Shown here piece after piece: positions 26,501-35,978 of a stretch of DNA of 64,000 bases (position 1 is the stretch's first letter; each line of letters opens with the position of its first letter). The DNA is from Gammaproteobacteria bacterium (lineage in GTDB: Bacteria > Pseudomonadota > Gammaproteobacteria > Pseudomonadales > Pseudohongiellaceae). The notes under the pieces were generated by a model. The model did no database searches and had not been told where the DNA came from. It worked only from the letters and a program-made list of their open reading frames with translations. The position numbers and the translations under genes were made by a program. The DNA is taken from the NCBI GenBank assembly GCA_002711845.1, contig PASF01000011.1, positions 248,001 to 312,000 on the forward strand, in the 5' to 3' direction.

Positions 26501-27394
26501 CGTGGAACCGCCAGCATGGCTGGCATAGACATCAATGGCCAGTTGCTTATTCCGCATGTTGATGCGCGGATTACCACATTGCCGGAGAGCGCCGTCGATG
26601 TCTCAAGTGACACCGTGATTGTGGCTGCAGACGACGGCAGTAACATCCGCAACGCAGCGCAGACCAATCGCGGCATCCTTGCCGACACCCCTGTTTCGGG
26701 CAATATCCAGCTGATTCTGGGAGAGGACGTCAACATCGCCGGATTTGGCCTGAACGCCCAGTTAAGCGGCCAGCTCGACATCGACCAGCGGCCCATGGCG
26801 TCGCCGCTGACGTACGGTGAACTTGAAGTGGCTGAAGGCAGCTTTGAGCTCTACGGGCGTACGCTCAATATCGAGCAGGGGAAACTGTTGTTCATGGGTA
26901 GCTACGACAACCCGGCCATTGACATCCGCGCTGTGCGGACAGTGGAAAACATGCGTGTCGGTGTGCAGATGAATGGCACCATTCGCGACATCCGCAGCAG
27001 CCTGTTCTCAACCCCGACCCTGCCCGACGGTGATATTCTCGCGGTGATGATTACCGGACGCCCGATCGCCGAAATCGGCACCGAGCAGGACGGCAATGCC
27101 CTGGTGGGTGCCATCACCGCACTGGGCATCAATCAGGGCCAGGGACTCACCGACCAGATTCAGAGCCAGCTGGGACTGGACACCTTTGCCATCAACAGTC
27201 GCGGCGATGTCAATGACAGCAGCCTGATGCTGGGCAAGTACATCACGCCGCGTATATTCATTCGTTATGCAGTAGGCCTGTTCGAGACCGAGAACAGCCT
27301 GGAAATTGACTATACGGTCAATGACCGGATCAAACTGGAAGCAACGTCAGGGCAAAGCCAGAGTATTGATCTGACCTACACCGTCGAGCAATGA
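23594..27394 (+). CDS. tamB: Translocation and assembly module protein TamB
   Basis: Large inner-membrane-anchored periplasmic protein of 1266 residues. It starts at a GTG overlapping the tamA stop (GTGA). One anchor helix lies at about residues 20-45 (LLRGLAAVFLLVLITLSAISA), followed by a very long beta-rich, taco-shaped repeat region predicted to bridge the periplasm and shield lipids, and the C-terminal DUF490 domain (about 930-1266) with RTLNIEQGKLLFMGSY, NPAIDIRAVRT and the ending TSGQSQSIDLTYTVE. The pairing with tamA is the standard arrangement. It converges with the transglutaminase gene, leaving only nine bases and no terminator that I can see. Confidence 0.93.
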   Translation: MTADNGTPARPPEPRLRRVLRWLLRGLAAVFLLVLITLSAISAALGTHRGSQWVLAQASELLNNNTMSVSFDHAEGTFLRGIDLYGVSYRSGDNQVTVAQLHSRWNPMTLLEGEFHLQSLRIAGVQVDWHSDPDAPAGPPLVLDELLASILPLPISVRLSNARLDGATINYDDASYTISSLGLDMSLQGRTLAIQDLSFDAEPLTLSAGLTLELQSPYGVTADASWQLDDSLLEGTQAPGGTLSLQGNLDRLQMEHDLRGLTDVTSRGEIQLGLARLLNAQGDALDLRVDLQHTLATQTLPGPGMEMFTVQALTLRTQGSPEDLALFAAARLDIDLADDFVLETDLNLRAALRGSRLQVDELAMRTATGLLAIAGNVDWADGVSANLDYRLDEPAPGDYIPGLPDSMIIENLRSSGQLSFSQAATGPAGEPGAQVLSFSIDNLQASVNDYTFTGDGGFDYDGDTWTVDSFALQTGENRLALTASLRDGNRINADASIDAPALSVIYPDLEGRLRADATVTGRLDEPVIDLDLTASNVVFGAISVPELVVTGQNRGGMNEIELTTGNIRVPVGETTETVSDVLLRLRGQPDAHNVLLRMDSSLVNIRLNADGSLANGGWRGRLLSSEINSDYGRWQQSQAADISLATEQMNMETLCWEMVATNLCINAALSGDDQLEARLTLQDYPLTALNHVPSEQLIARDLDASFHDGNSATADIRLPFTLPPDTALQGTVSLEATASGVISDINGLNITVNAGSENGNFYVRSEPPVDDLTDMDIPEPVVTHFSWSNIALSASQQNREWQATSRLRFVQEDPDSAVAAMRGSADANLRMTEAREIAGNVQLDFDDLGWVEALAPQLSNVTGELEGQLNLQGTLQQPVIGGDLILSDAAFVMPSLGLDMRAIDVTLSSDDANAFSLAGYAESGDGSLEFSSDILRPFSEERSLTMQLAGSNFVIADMPDLSVAISPDLRGTASMAGIDINGQLLIPHVDARITTLPESAVDVSSDTVIVAADDGSNIRNAAQTNRGILADTPVSGNIQLILGEDVNIAGFGLNAQLSGQLDIDQRPMASPLTYGELEVAEGSFELYGRTLNIEQGKLLFMGSYDNPAIDIRAVRTVENMRVGVQMNGTIRDIRSSLFSTPTLPDGDILAVMITGRPIAEIGTEQDGNALVGAITALGINQGQGLTDQIQSQLGLDTFAINSRGDVNDSSLMLGKYITPRIFIRYAVGLFETENSLEIDYTVNDRIKLEATSGQSQSIDLTYTVEQ

Positions 27395-27403
27395 CCACAG
27401 AGC

Positions 27404-28315
27404 CTAGATCAGCAAACGCTCACTGGCGACATCAATGACCGGGAGCACGTCCACGGCAACGGTAAGCTTGTGCTCGCCGCCGCCGGTCATGACGCCCTTG
27501 AGCGGCGTCACGTCGGCAAAATCACGCCCCCAGCCAAGCACGATATAGCGTTCATCGGGTACGCAGCCGTTAGTAGGGTCCACTTCCTGCCATCCCCAGC
27601 CCGGAATAAACGCGGCTACCCAGGCATGTGTCGCATCCGCACCCAGCAACTTTTCCTGCCCCGGTGGTGGCGACGTTTCCATGTAGCCGCTAACGTAACG
27701 CGCGGCCAGTCCCATGGCGCGCAGACAGCCAATCAGCAAATGGGCAAAATCCTGACACACCCCGCGTTTGTGCTCCAGCACCTCCTGCAGCGGGGTTGCC
27801 AATGTGGTTGAGTCCTCGTCATAAGTAAACTCGTTGAAAATGCGAACATTCAGCTCCAGCAGCGCATCCCGCAACAGTCGACCGGGCGCAAAACTGGCCA
27901 GCGCGTACTCTCGCAGCGCCGGTTGCCGCATGACAAACGGCGAGTCCAGCACAAACAGTCTGGCCGCGATACTGTCGCGGTTGCCAGTGCGAACCGCTCT
28001 CGACATTTCTGCCGCAGCATCTTCCCAGGCGGTTCCGGAAAAAAAATCCTGAGCCGGCCGTGGAAACGTCTCAACATCACTGGAAACGACAACCTCCAGG
28101 CTATTGTGCACCGCCTCAATGGCGAAGTACGCGACCCGATTGCCAAAAAAATCCTGCCGCTCCGACAGCCCGATGGCATCCGGGCTGATAATCAGCTGTG
28201 TGTTACTGCAGGTTTGCCAGGGCAACTGGCGCGGCAGAATGCGCGCTTCATTGTGGCTGAGTGTGGCCGGTCCGCTGTACTGATAATGTGTCAGGTGCCT
28301 TAATTTATATTTCAT
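27404..28315 (-). CDS. Transglutaminase-like protein (short form, 303 residues)
   Basis: Cysteine-protease-fold protein with the bacterial transglutaminase N-terminal beta domain (KYKLRHLTHYQYSGPATLSHNEARI...) and a transglutaminase core at about residues 160-240. The catalytic set is visible: Cys in HKRGVCQDFAHLL, His in DATHAWVAAFIPG and Asp in WQEVDPTNGC. No signal peptide, so cytoplasmic. Such proteins probably hydrolyse amide or isopeptide bonds rather than cross-link. It is the last gene of the minus-strand unit; its ATG overlaps the stop of the ATP-grasp/Alpha-E fusion by one base (TGATG), so the three genes are co-expressed. Confidence 0.9.
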   Translation of the reverse strand: MKYKLRHLTHYQYSGPATLSHNEARILPRQLPWQTCSNTQLIISPDAIGLSERQDFFGNRVAYFAIEAVHNSLEVVVSSDVETFPRPAQDFFSGTAWEDAAAEMSRAVRTGNRDSIAARLFVLDSPFVMRQPALREYALASFAPGRLLRDALLELNVRIFNEFTYDEDSTTLATPLQEVLEHKRGVCQDFAHLLIGCLRAMGLAARYVSGYMETSPPPGQEKLLGADATHAWVAAFIPGWGWQEVDPTNGCVPDERYIVLGWGRDFADVTPLKGVMTGGGEHKLTVAVDVLPVIDVASERLLI

Positions 28316-30906
28316 CAGTGCGCCACGTCCATGGTTACCAGTTGTCGGGAAGCTTCGACATGGCTGAAATGACTGTGCGACACCGCATCAGATAATTCGG
28401 CCATGGGCTCGATCAGGTCGTCAAGCAGCGCCATCAGAATGTCGCGAGCATCCTCCGAATGCTGCAGATCGGCAAGGCTGTCGATGTCGACCAGATGCAG
28501 GGTACTGGTGGCCTGAATAATCAATCGATTCTCAAGGTTGCGATAGGACGTATTTTCACTGGTGGATGGCAGCCTTGCCACCTGCCGCCCAAGACGCTTG
28601 AGCATGTAGCCGACCGAGCGCGGATTGCTTTCATCGAACAGCAACAGATCGAGTATAGCAGAAGGGTGCAACTGCGACCGGTAACGGCGGCGGTAAACGG
28701 TGAAATTGTCGGTGGTCGCCAGCACCACTTCCCACAATGGGATGCCCGGCTGATTGGCCGTCAGTAACGCCAGCTTGAGTAGCTGCAGTGTGCCCAGCAC
28801 ACGTTCGATAAACCGGCCGATATCGAGGAAGCGCCAGCCATAATGATGCGGCATGGTTTCATTACACAAGCCGAAAAATGCCGCCAGGTCAATCACGATG
28901 GCCTCCAGCAATCGCTGCCCGGCCACAACGCCTTTGGTCCGCGAGATGGCATTGCACCGCTGGCGAATACTGCTGACCGAACGCCAGGCATCGTCACCCA
29001 GATGATCGCGCACCGCGCGGCTGTTGCGCACAAAATGACTGAATGTCATCGGCAACCCATCCGGGGCCTGATCTGTGAGCAGGTTTAACAGGCGATCGCG
29101 CGCCAGCAGATACTCTGGGGAAAACCGGGGATGCTCGCCGATTGCCGCCAGCTCATCTGCCAGCTCTTCCTCATCGGGTGCCACACCCAGCGCGGTGAGC
29201 AGATCAGGCAGCAACGTCACCACTGCCTCCTGCGGACTTTCCTGCAACAATCGCCCGAGCGCTTCGCGCAGCAAGCGCGCGCGGATATCCAGACGCTCAC
29301 CGTAGCGTCCCATCCAGAACAGGCTTTCGGCAACACGACAGGGCAAATCCTTGCCATCACGGGTGACCAGAATGGGGCCCTGGGCCTGCCGCAGCATGCT
29401 GACATGGGGCTGCGGAGCTTGCGCCAACACCCAGATATCCTTGACCACGCGGCTTTTCATCAGGGGTGCGCCAGGCTCGCCGACCCATGCCAGCCCGCCG
29501 GGCATGATCCGAAACGAGTGTTCGTTGACCGGCTTGTTGATATCGTCTGCCTCGATGGCGGAAAAGAACCGTAACGTTGTGGTCTGCCGCTCCACGGTCT
29601 TGCTGGCCGGGTTAAACCCCGGTGTTACGCCCGCCTGCAAGGGCTTTTGTGCCGTAAACAGATGCGGCCGCGACTGCAGATCAAGGCGCAGTGACTGCAC
29701 CGCGGCCAGCCCCATCTGGTCAACACGGAACGTCTTGCCGGGGCGGGTGATGTCGCGCAACACCCACTCATCCATCGAGCCTCTGATTTGCTCCAGGGCC
29801 TGAAGATCACCGCACCAAAGCGCATCACGGCCACGCAACATCAGGGTTTCACCCAGCAGACGCTGACACAGATTGGGCAGAAATGCTGCCAGTGCCGGAT
29901 GCTCCAGCACGCCCGCGCCCAGCGCATTGACGATATGCACATGACCGCTGCGCGCAGCCTGCATCAGACCCGGCACACCCAGCAGCGAGTCCGGACGCAG
30001 CTCCAGCGGATCACACCAGGGGTCATTGATCTGGCGCATGATGACATCAACCTGGTGCAGACCGCCCAATGTCCGCACGGCAACCTGGCCATCGCGCACG
30101 ACCAGATCGTCGCCTTCGACCAGCGGAAAATTCATGTAGTTGGCAAGCCAGGCATGTTCGAAGTAACCGGGACTGCCCGGACCGGGTGTCCACAGCACAA
30201 TATTGGGTTCCTGACGCTGACTGCCGGCCAGACTGGCCAGACAGCGGTGCTGTGCCTGCAGAAATCCGGCCAGGCGTTTGATCGGTGCATCACGATAAAC
30301 ACCGGGCAGCGCCCTCGAAAGCGTAATCCGGTTCTCCAGGGCATAGCCGACACCGGCCGGCGACTGGGTCCAGTCGGCCAGCACCTGCCACTGTCCATGT
30401 TCATCGCGGATGACATCAGTGCCGTGAAAAATGAGTAATGGCCGATGGACCAGCGAAGGCACGTCGGCTGCCGAGAACAGAAATCCGGGATGAGTATAGA
30501 CCAGCTCCGGTGGCAGCAGCCCTTCGTCGATCACCTGTCGCTGGCCATAAAGATCGTCAAGCAGCAGGGCCAGCAAACGGCTGCGCTGACGCAGGCCAGC
30601 CTCAAGATAGGACCAGTCTGCATCACTGATGACACAGGGCATGCAATCCAGACGCCATGAGCGCAACTGGCCCGGATCATCTTCGTAGGGATTGAAGGTG
30701 ACACCGTTTTCGTGCAGCAGGCTTTGTGCTTCTTCGCTGCGCGCCACCAGGGTGTCTGCCCCCATGGCCACAATTTCAGCCAGCAATGGCTGCCAGTGGG
30801 CACGGGGCTGCTGGTTCGGGCTAAGCAGTTCATCGTGGCCGCTGTGGCCCGGATAGTCGCCAAGCAGGTCTCTCAAGGCAGGATCTTTAGTGCCCGAAGG
30901 CTGCAT
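28315..30906 (-). CDS. Fused circularly permuted ATP-grasp and Alpha-E domain protein
   Basis: An 863-residue fusion of the two proteins that occur separately at 34487 and 35979. Residues about 40-515 align with the circularly permuted ATP-grasp (LLDDLYGQRQVIDEGLLPPEL, ILTPG-like VLWTPGPGSPGYFEHAWLA, VEGDDLVVRDG, VDVIMRQIND). Residues about 525-850 are an all-helical Alpha-E domain starting LPCRVAESLFWMGRYGERLD. Compared with the stand-alone ATP-grasp, motifs around the nucleotide site differ: VLEDNLRVPSG becomes VLADWTQSPAG, and the KPANESGGYG loop is replaced by VLRDITRPGKTFR. The ATP-grasp half may therefore have changed chemistry or lost activity. Predicted amidoligase, substrate unknown. 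Confidence 0.88.
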   Translation of the reverse strand: MQPSGTKDPALRDLLGDYPGHSGHDELLSPNQQPRAHWQPLLAEIVAMGADTLVARSEEAQSLLHENGVTFNPYEDDPGQLRSWRLDCMPCVISDADWSYLEAGLRQRSRLLALLLDDLYGQRQVIDEGLLPPELVYTHPGFLFSAADVPSLVHRPLLIFHGTDVIRDEHGQWQVLADWTQSPAGVGYALENRITLSRALPGVYRDAPIKRLAGFLQAQHRCLASLAGSQRQEPNIVLWTPGPGSPGYFEHAWLANYMNFPLVEGDDLVVRDGQVAVRTLGGLHQVDVIMRQINDPWCDPLELRPDSLLGVPGLMQAARSGHVHIVNALGAGVLEHPALAAFLPNLCQRLLGETLMLRGRDALWCGDLQALEQIRGSMDEWVLRDITRPGKTFRVDQMGLAAVQSLRLDLQSRPHLFTAQKPLQAGVTPGFNPASKTVERQTTTLRFFSAIEADDINKPVNEHSFRIMPGGLAWVGEPGAPLMKSRVVKDIWVLAQAPQPHVSMLRQAQGPILVTRDGKDLPCRVAESLFWMGRYGERLDIRARLLREALGRLLQESPQEAVVTLLPDLLTALGVAPDEEELADELAAIGEHPRFSPEYLLARDRLLNLLTDQAPDGLPMTFSHFVRNSRAVRDHLGDDAWRSVSSIRQRCNAISRTKGVVAGQRLLEAIVIDLAAFFGLCNETMPHHYGWRFLDIGRFIERVLGTLQLLKLALLTANQPGIPLWEVVLATTDNFTVYRRRYRSQLHPSAILDLLLFDESNPRSVGYMLKRLGRQVARLPSTSENTSYRNLENRLIIQATSTLHLVDIDSLADLQHSEDARDILMALLDDLIEPMAELSDAVSHSHFSHVEASRQLVTMDVAH

Positions 30907-30951
30907 ATCGTTTACCGCGGTGTGGTTTGCTGTTGAAGTATCAGGCCTGCA

Positions 30952-33900
30952 TTATAGACCAGTGCTGGCAACGCCGGCACGTCTTAGATCCAGCGTATGC
31001 GGATAGTCCTGTCCAGGTGCCTGCGGGATATGCTCAACTTTGCCGTGGCTGTGGCCATGCGCCCAGAAGCGGGCCATGCGCCGGGCTTCCGCCTCGTTGG
31101 CGTTGACCGGGAACGTCTCGTAGTTGCGACCGGCAGGATGCACCACATGGTAGGTACAGCCACCCATGGAGCGCTGATGCCAGGTGTCCACCAGGTCAAA
31201 CACCAGCGGTGCATGCACCTTGATGCGCGGATGCAACGCCGATGGTGGCTGCCAGGCCCGGTAGCGCACTGCGGCCACCGCCTCCCCCGGCACGCCGGTG
31301 GCCTGCAGCGGCACTTTGTAGCCATTGCAGGTCAGGACATGCCGCGAGGGATTGAAGTCAGTGAGTTTAACCTCCAGACGCTCAACAGACGAGTCCACAT
31401 AACGCGCAGTACCCCCGCCACTGGCCTCTTCCCCCAGCACATGCCAGGGTTCAATCGCCTGACGCAGGCTCAGATGCGTGCCTTCGTACCTGACCTCACC
31501 GATCATCGGGAAGCGGAACTCCAGGAACGGCGCGAACCAGGCCAGGTCAAAATCAAAGCCATGCTCGCGCAGATCAACCAGCACATCGGCCAGATCCTGC
31601 CAGATAAAATGGGGCATCATCCATTTGTCGTGTAGCGCAGTGCCCCAGCGCACCAGCGGTTTACGATAGGGATCCTGGTAAAAACGCGCAACCAGTGCCC
31701 GGATCAACAACTGCTGCATCAGACTCATTTCCGCGTGTGGGGGCATTTCAAAACCCCGTAGCTCGAGCAGGCCAAGGCGCCCGGTTGCCGAATCCGGGGA
31801 ATACATCTTGTCCACGCAGAACTCGGCGCGATGGGTATTGCCGGTGATATCCGTGAGCAGATTGCGTACCAGCCGGTCTACCAGCCAGGGTTCCCGGACA
31901 TCGCCTTTGGGCATTTGCGACAACGCAATTTCCAGTTCATACAGGGCTTCGTGACGGGCCTCATCGACCCGCGGCGCCTGACTGGTCGGCCCGATAAACA
32001 TGCCGGAGAACAGATACGACAGACTGGGGTGATGCTGCCAGAAGGTCAGCATACTGCCCAGCAGATCCGGACGGCGCAGAAATGGCGACTCCTCCGGTGT
32101 GCGTCCGCCCAGCGTAACGTGATTGCCGCCGCCGGTGCCGGTATGGCGACCGTCGAGCATGAATTTTTCCGTACCCAGGCGCGTCAGCCGGGCCTCCTCA
32201 TAGAGTACGCGCGTGTTGTCGACCAGATCCGGCCAGGACGACGCCGGCATGACGTTAACTTCGATGACGCCCGGATCCGGGGTGATCATGAATTTTTCCA
32301 GACGCGGATCCGATGGTGGCGGATATCCTTCTATGCACACCGGCATCTGCAATGCAGCGGCCGTGTGTTCAACAACTGCCAGCAGACTCAGGTAATCTTC
32401 CAGCAGGTTCAACGGCGGCAGAAATATAAACAGTTTGCCTTCGCGCGCTTCAATACACAGCGCCGTGCCAATAACGCCCTCGTCGGCGATATCGATCAGC
32501 TGCTCCTGCCAGTTCTGCCCGGCCCCCTGATGATGATGCCCGGGTGTTCCTTCGGTGTCGGCAGGCACATGATTGTACATGCGCGCCACTTCGCCGGCCT
32601 GGCCAAGCAAATCGTCCAGTTCCGGTAACTCGGCAAACGGCGAGCGCGGTGGAATTTCCTCACGCTTTTTGATGGGCAAAGACGACAGCGGCAGGCGAAG
32701 TCCCATGGGCGAGTCGCCCGGGATCAGGAACAGGTGGTCACGCTTCAATGGCCAGTGCCCGGTCATCCAGCGACCGTTTTCGCGCGTCAGCGGCAAGGTC
32801 AGCCCGACCGGTTTGTCCAGGCCCCGTTCCAGCACACGGGCCAGCCGTGCACGGTTGATGTCATCACTGAGATCTTCCGCGTGCAGGTCCAGATCCGCCG
32901 GTTGCTGTTGCTCGAGCCACAGATAATAATAGGCGTCTTCGTGACACGGGATCAGGAAACGGGCAGGCACCTTGAGTGCTGTCACCAGCGCATTGGCAAA
33001 CCCCCTGGCTTCCTTCTCTCCAAAACCGTAATCCGTGTCGATGTCAGCCAGCCATTGATCGTCCCGCCACATTGGCTTGCCATCGCGACGCCAGTAACAG
33101 GCCAGTGCCCAACGCGGCAGCACTTCCCCCGGATACCATTTGCCCTGTTGATACTGCAACAGGGAATTGGGCGCATAATGCGGTCGCAGGCGCCGCATCA
33201 ACTGTTCCGACAATTTGCGTTTGGTGGGACCCTGCGCGGCAATGGTCCATTCTGGTGCATCCATGTCATCCACTGACACAAAGGTGGGCTCGCCACCCAT
33301 GGTTAACCGCACATCCAGCGCTTCCAGTTGCCTGTCCACCACATCGCCCAGGGCATCAATGCGGGTCCATTGTGATTCGGTATAGGGTTTGGTAACCCGT
33401 GGATCTTCATGCACCCGGGTGACACTCATTTCAAAACCAAAGGTGACCTCGGTAGGCTCTGTGGCACCGGTTATCGGCGCTGCACCGGCGGGATCGGGCG
33501 TGGCCGCCAGTGGCAGATGTCCTTCGCCGGCAAACAGACCCGAGGTAGGATCAAGACCAATCCAGCCCGCGCCTGGAATGAAAACCTCACACCAGGCGTG
33601 CAGATCGGTAAAGTCCTTGTCAGTGCCGGATGGCCCATCAAGCGCCTTCACATCAGCCGTCAGCTGGACCAGATACCCCGACACAAACCGCGCAGCCAAA
33701 CCCAGGCGACGCAGAATATGTACCAGCAGCCACGTTGAGTCACGGCATGACCCACGGGCCAGCTCAAGTGTTTCCTGGGGTGTCTGCACCCCAGGCTCCA
33801 TACGAATCAGGTATTCAATGTCCTGCGCCAGTCGCTGATTCAGTCCGACCAGGAAGCCGGTGATGTCAGTATGGTCACGTTTGACACTGCTCAGCCACTT

Positions 33901-34284
33901 GTCCAGCAAGGGCCATGATTGACTGCTCTCCAGGTAGGGCGCCAGCTCTTTTCGAAGCGCCGGCGTGTAGTCAAAGGGGAAATGCTCAGCGTACTCTTCG
34001 ACAAAAAAGTCAAAGGGGTTGACCACGGTCATCGGGGCGATCAACTCGACATCAATATGCAATCGGGAAATCTTCTCCGGGAACACCAGCCGCGCGATAT
34101 GGTTGCCAAACGGATCCTGCTGCCAATTGATGAAGTACTCGCCGCCGGTAATTTTCAGACTGTAGGCATCAATTGGCGTACGGCAATGCGGTGCCGGCTT
34201 CAGGCGTATCTGGTGGGCACCCACCTCAATGGGTCGGTCAAATTCATAACGGGTGGAATGTTTCAGTGCTACGCGGATGGTCAT
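30952..34284 (-). CDS. Large transglutaminase-DUF2126 protein
   Basis: About 1110 residues from the ATG at 34284 (MTIRVALKHSTRYEFDRPI); the open frame to 34341 adds residues with no homology character. The N-terminal 290 residues are a transglutaminase unit: beta domain, then Cys in LARGSCRDSTWLL, His in FTDLHAWCEVFIPG and Asp in WIGLDPTSG. The remaining 800 residues are DUF2126, with DALGDVVDRQLEALDVRLTMGGEPTFV, GRHTGTGGGNHVTLGG and ESPFLRRPDLL. DUF2126 resembles a glutamine synthetase/ATP-grasp-type amidoligase fold in published comparisons, so this protein may join and cut amide bonds. First gene of the minus-strand unit, 45 bases before the fusion gene, behind its own promoter. Confidence 0.9.
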   Translation of the reverse strand: MTIRVALKHSTRYEFDRPIEVGAHQIRLKPAPHCRTPIDAYSLKITGGEYFINWQQDPFGNHIARLVFPEKISRLHIDVELIAPMTVVNPFDFFVEEYAEHFPFDYTPALRKELAPYLESSQSWPLLDKWLSSVKRDHTDITGFLVGLNQRLAQDIEYLIRMEPGVQTPQETLELARGSCRDSTWLLVHILRRLGLAARFVSGYLVQLTADVKALDGPSGTDKDFTDLHAWCEVFIPGAGWIGLDPTSGLFAGEGHLPLAATPDPAGAAPITGATEPTEVTFGFEMSVTRVHEDPRVTKPYTESQWTRIDALGDVVDRQLEALDVRLTMGGEPTFVSVDDMDAPEWTIAAQGPTKRKLSEQLMRRLRPHYAPNSLLQYQQGKWYPGEVLPRWALACYWRRDGKPMWRDDQWLADIDTDYGFGEKEARGFANALVTALKVPARFLIPCHEDAYYYLWLEQQQPADLDLHAEDLSDDINRARLARVLERGLDKPVGLTLPLTRENGRWMTGHWPLKRDHLFLIPGDSPMGLRLPLSSLPIKKREEIPPRSPFAELPELDDLLGQAGEVARMYNHVPADTEGTPGHHHQGAGQNWQEQLIDIADEGVIGTALCIEAREGKLFIFLPPLNLLEDYLSLLAVVEHTAAALQMPVCIEGYPPPSDPRLEKFMITPDPGVIEVNVMPASSWPDLVDNTRVLYEEARLTRLGTEKFMLDGRHTGTGGGNHVTLGGRTPEESPFLRRPDLLGSMLTFWQHHPSLSYLFSGMFIGPTSQAPRVDEARHEALYELEIALSQMPKGDVREPWLVDRLVRNLLTDITGNTHRAEFCVDKMYSPDSATGRLGLLELRGFEMPPHAEMSLMQQLLIRALVARFYQDPYRKPLVRWGTALHDKWMMPHFIWQDLADVLVDLREHGFDFDLAWFAPFLEFRFPMIGEVRYEGTHLSLRQAIEPWHVLGEEASGGGTARYVDSSVERLEVKLTDFNPSRHVLTCNGYKVPLQATGVPGEAVAAVRYRAWQPPSALHPRIKVHAPLVFDLVDTWHQRSMGGCTYHVVHPAGRNYETFPVNANEAEARRMARFWAHGHSHGKVEHIPQAPGQDYPHTLDLRRAGVASTGL

Positions 34285-34344
34285 TGGGCTCAGCTTCCGA
34301 AGAGTATGGCAAGAGGATAGCAACGCCTGTGCCAAAAGCAAGGT

Positions 34345-34374
34345 ATCATAATTTTATTCGCTAACGGTTGTCAG
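34345..34374 (-). promoter_or_regulatory. Sigma-70 promoter for the DUF2126-transglutaminase operon
   Basis: On the minus strand CTGACA (34374-34369) is followed after 18 bases by TATGAT (34350-34345), five of six matches to each consensus. The ATG at 34284 is about 55 bases downstream. The plus-strand ATP-grasp gene starts at 34487, so both units diverge from this 200-base region. Confidence 0.55.
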
Positions 34375-34486
34375 TCCGCGCAAGCCGTGAAAAGATACAG
34401 GCACAGGAGAGGGCCAGCAAAGCTGGTACACTGATTGCTTCAGCTAGTTCCAGACAGTTCAGGACACAAAGCCATATCGAGGGTGA

Positions 34487-35977
34487 ATGAGCCACATCAA
34501 CTGGGAAGAATACAAAGCTAGCGGGTTCTATGACGAATTGATTGCTGCCGACGGCAAACCGCGACCCGAAGCACACAGGCTATGCCAGTATCTGGCCAGT
34601 CTGGATGCCCGCGAACTTCAGGAACACAAGACTGCCGCCGAAGTTGCCATCCAGCTGATGGGCATTACCTTTACCGTTTATACCGAAGGCACCATGATTG
34701 ACCGTGCCTGGCCTTTTGATATCGTGCCCCGCATCATCCCGCTGCAGGAATGGCAAAAAACCGAAGCCGGCCTGAAGCAACGCGTGCAGGCATTGAACAT
34801 GTTTATCGATGACCTGTATCACGACCAGAAGATCATCAAGGACGGTATTTTCCCCAAAGAACTGCTCTCGCATTCGGTCAATTTCCGTCCACAGTGCGTG
34901 GGCATCAAGACCCCCCACAATGTCTGGGCACACATCTGTGGCTCCGACCTGGTGCGCGACAAGGATGGCGTGCTCTATGTACTGGAGGACAATTTGCGAG
35001 TTCCCTCGGGCGTGTCTTACATGCTGGAGAATCGCAATGTCACCAAACGCATCATGCCCGAGCTGTTCGCTTCAGGCCAGATCCAGCCGGTGGATGATTA
35101 CACCTCGCAGCTCTATGACATGCTGGCATCCATGTCACCGCGGCCGGGTGATGATCCTTCCATTGTGATACTGACGCCGGGCATCTACAACTCCGCGTAC
35201 TACGAGCACGCGTATCTCGCCCAGCAGATGGGCGTCCAGCTGGTGGAAGGCTCGGACCTGGTAGTCGGAGACGATGACTGTGTGTATATGCGCATGGTTG
35301 ACGGACTGTCCCGCGTTGATGTGATCTACCGCCGTGTCGATGACATGTTTCTTGACCCGGAAGTTTTTAACCCTGAGTCAGCACTGGGCTGCCGCGGCCT
35401 GATGCGGGCCTGGCGCAAAGGCAATGTCGCGCTGGCCAATGCGCCGGGGGCCGGTGTGGCCGATGACAAGGTGGTATACGCCTTTGTCCCCAAAATCATC
35501 AAATACTACCTGGATCAGGAAGCACTGCTGCCCAACGTGCCCAGTTACCTGTGCATGTTTGAAGATGATCGTAACTACGTACTCGACAATCTCGACAAAC
35601 TGGTGGTAAAACCGGCCAACGAGTCCGGCGGTTATGGCATGATGATAGGGCCGCATGTCAGTAAAAAAGAGCGCAAGAAGTTTGCTGAACTGATCAAGGC
35701 GGATCCGCGCAATTACATGGCGCAACCGACGCTGGCGCTGTCCACATCGCCGACCCTGATAGACCATGGCATGGAGTCACGTCACGTCGACTTACGCCCC
35801 TTCATACTGTCAGGGGAATCGACCTTCGTCACCACCGGCGGACTCACCCGGGTGGCACTCACCAAGGGGTCCCTGGTGGTGAATTCATCCCAGGGCGGCG
35901 GCAGTAAAGATACCTGGATCGTCGATGCCGACGGTCTCAATGAGCTCCCGGGCCTTTCACAGAGAGCAGGAAACTAG
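34487..35977 (+). CDS. Circularly permuted ATP-grasp protein (stand-alone)
   Basis: A 496-residue amidoligase-like protein (DUF404/DUF407 type). Motifs expected of an active enzyme are present: FIDDLYHDQKIIKDGIFP, YVLEDNLRVPSGVSYMLENR (about residues 164-183), ILTPGIYNSAYYEHAYLA, LVEGSDLVVGDD, NAPGAGVADDK, KPANESGGYGMMIGP (about 376-390, phosphate-binding loop in the permuted order) and SRHVDLRPFILSG. It should use ATP to form an amide bond between a carboxylate and an amine, on an unknown small molecule or peptide. First gene of the plus-strand unit; the Alpha-E gene starts one base after its stop. Confidence 0.92.
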   Translation: MSHINWEEYKASGFYDELIAADGKPRPEAHRLCQYLASLDARELQEHKTAAEVAIQLMGITFTVYTEGTMIDRAWPFDIVPRIIPLQEWQKTEAGLKQRVQALNMFIDDLYHDQKIIKDGIFPKELLSHSVNFRPQCVGIKTPHNVWAHICGSDLVRDKDGVLYVLEDNLRVPSGVSYMLENRNVTKRIMPELFASGQIQPVDDYTSQLYDMLASMSPRPGDDPSIVILTPGIYNSAYYEHAYLAQQMGVQLVEGSDLVVGDDDCVYMRMVDGLSRVDVIYRRVDDMFLDPEVFNPESALGCRGLMRAWRKGNVALANAPGAGVADDKVVYAFVPKIIKYYLDQEALLPNVPSYLCMFEDDRNYVLDNLDKLVVKPANESGGYGMMIGPHVSKKERKKFAELIKADPRNYMAQPTLALSTSPTLIDHGMESRHVDLRPFILSGESTFVTTGGLTRVALTKGSLVVNSSQGGGSKDTWIVDADGLNELPGLSQRAGN

Positions 35978-35978
35978 G

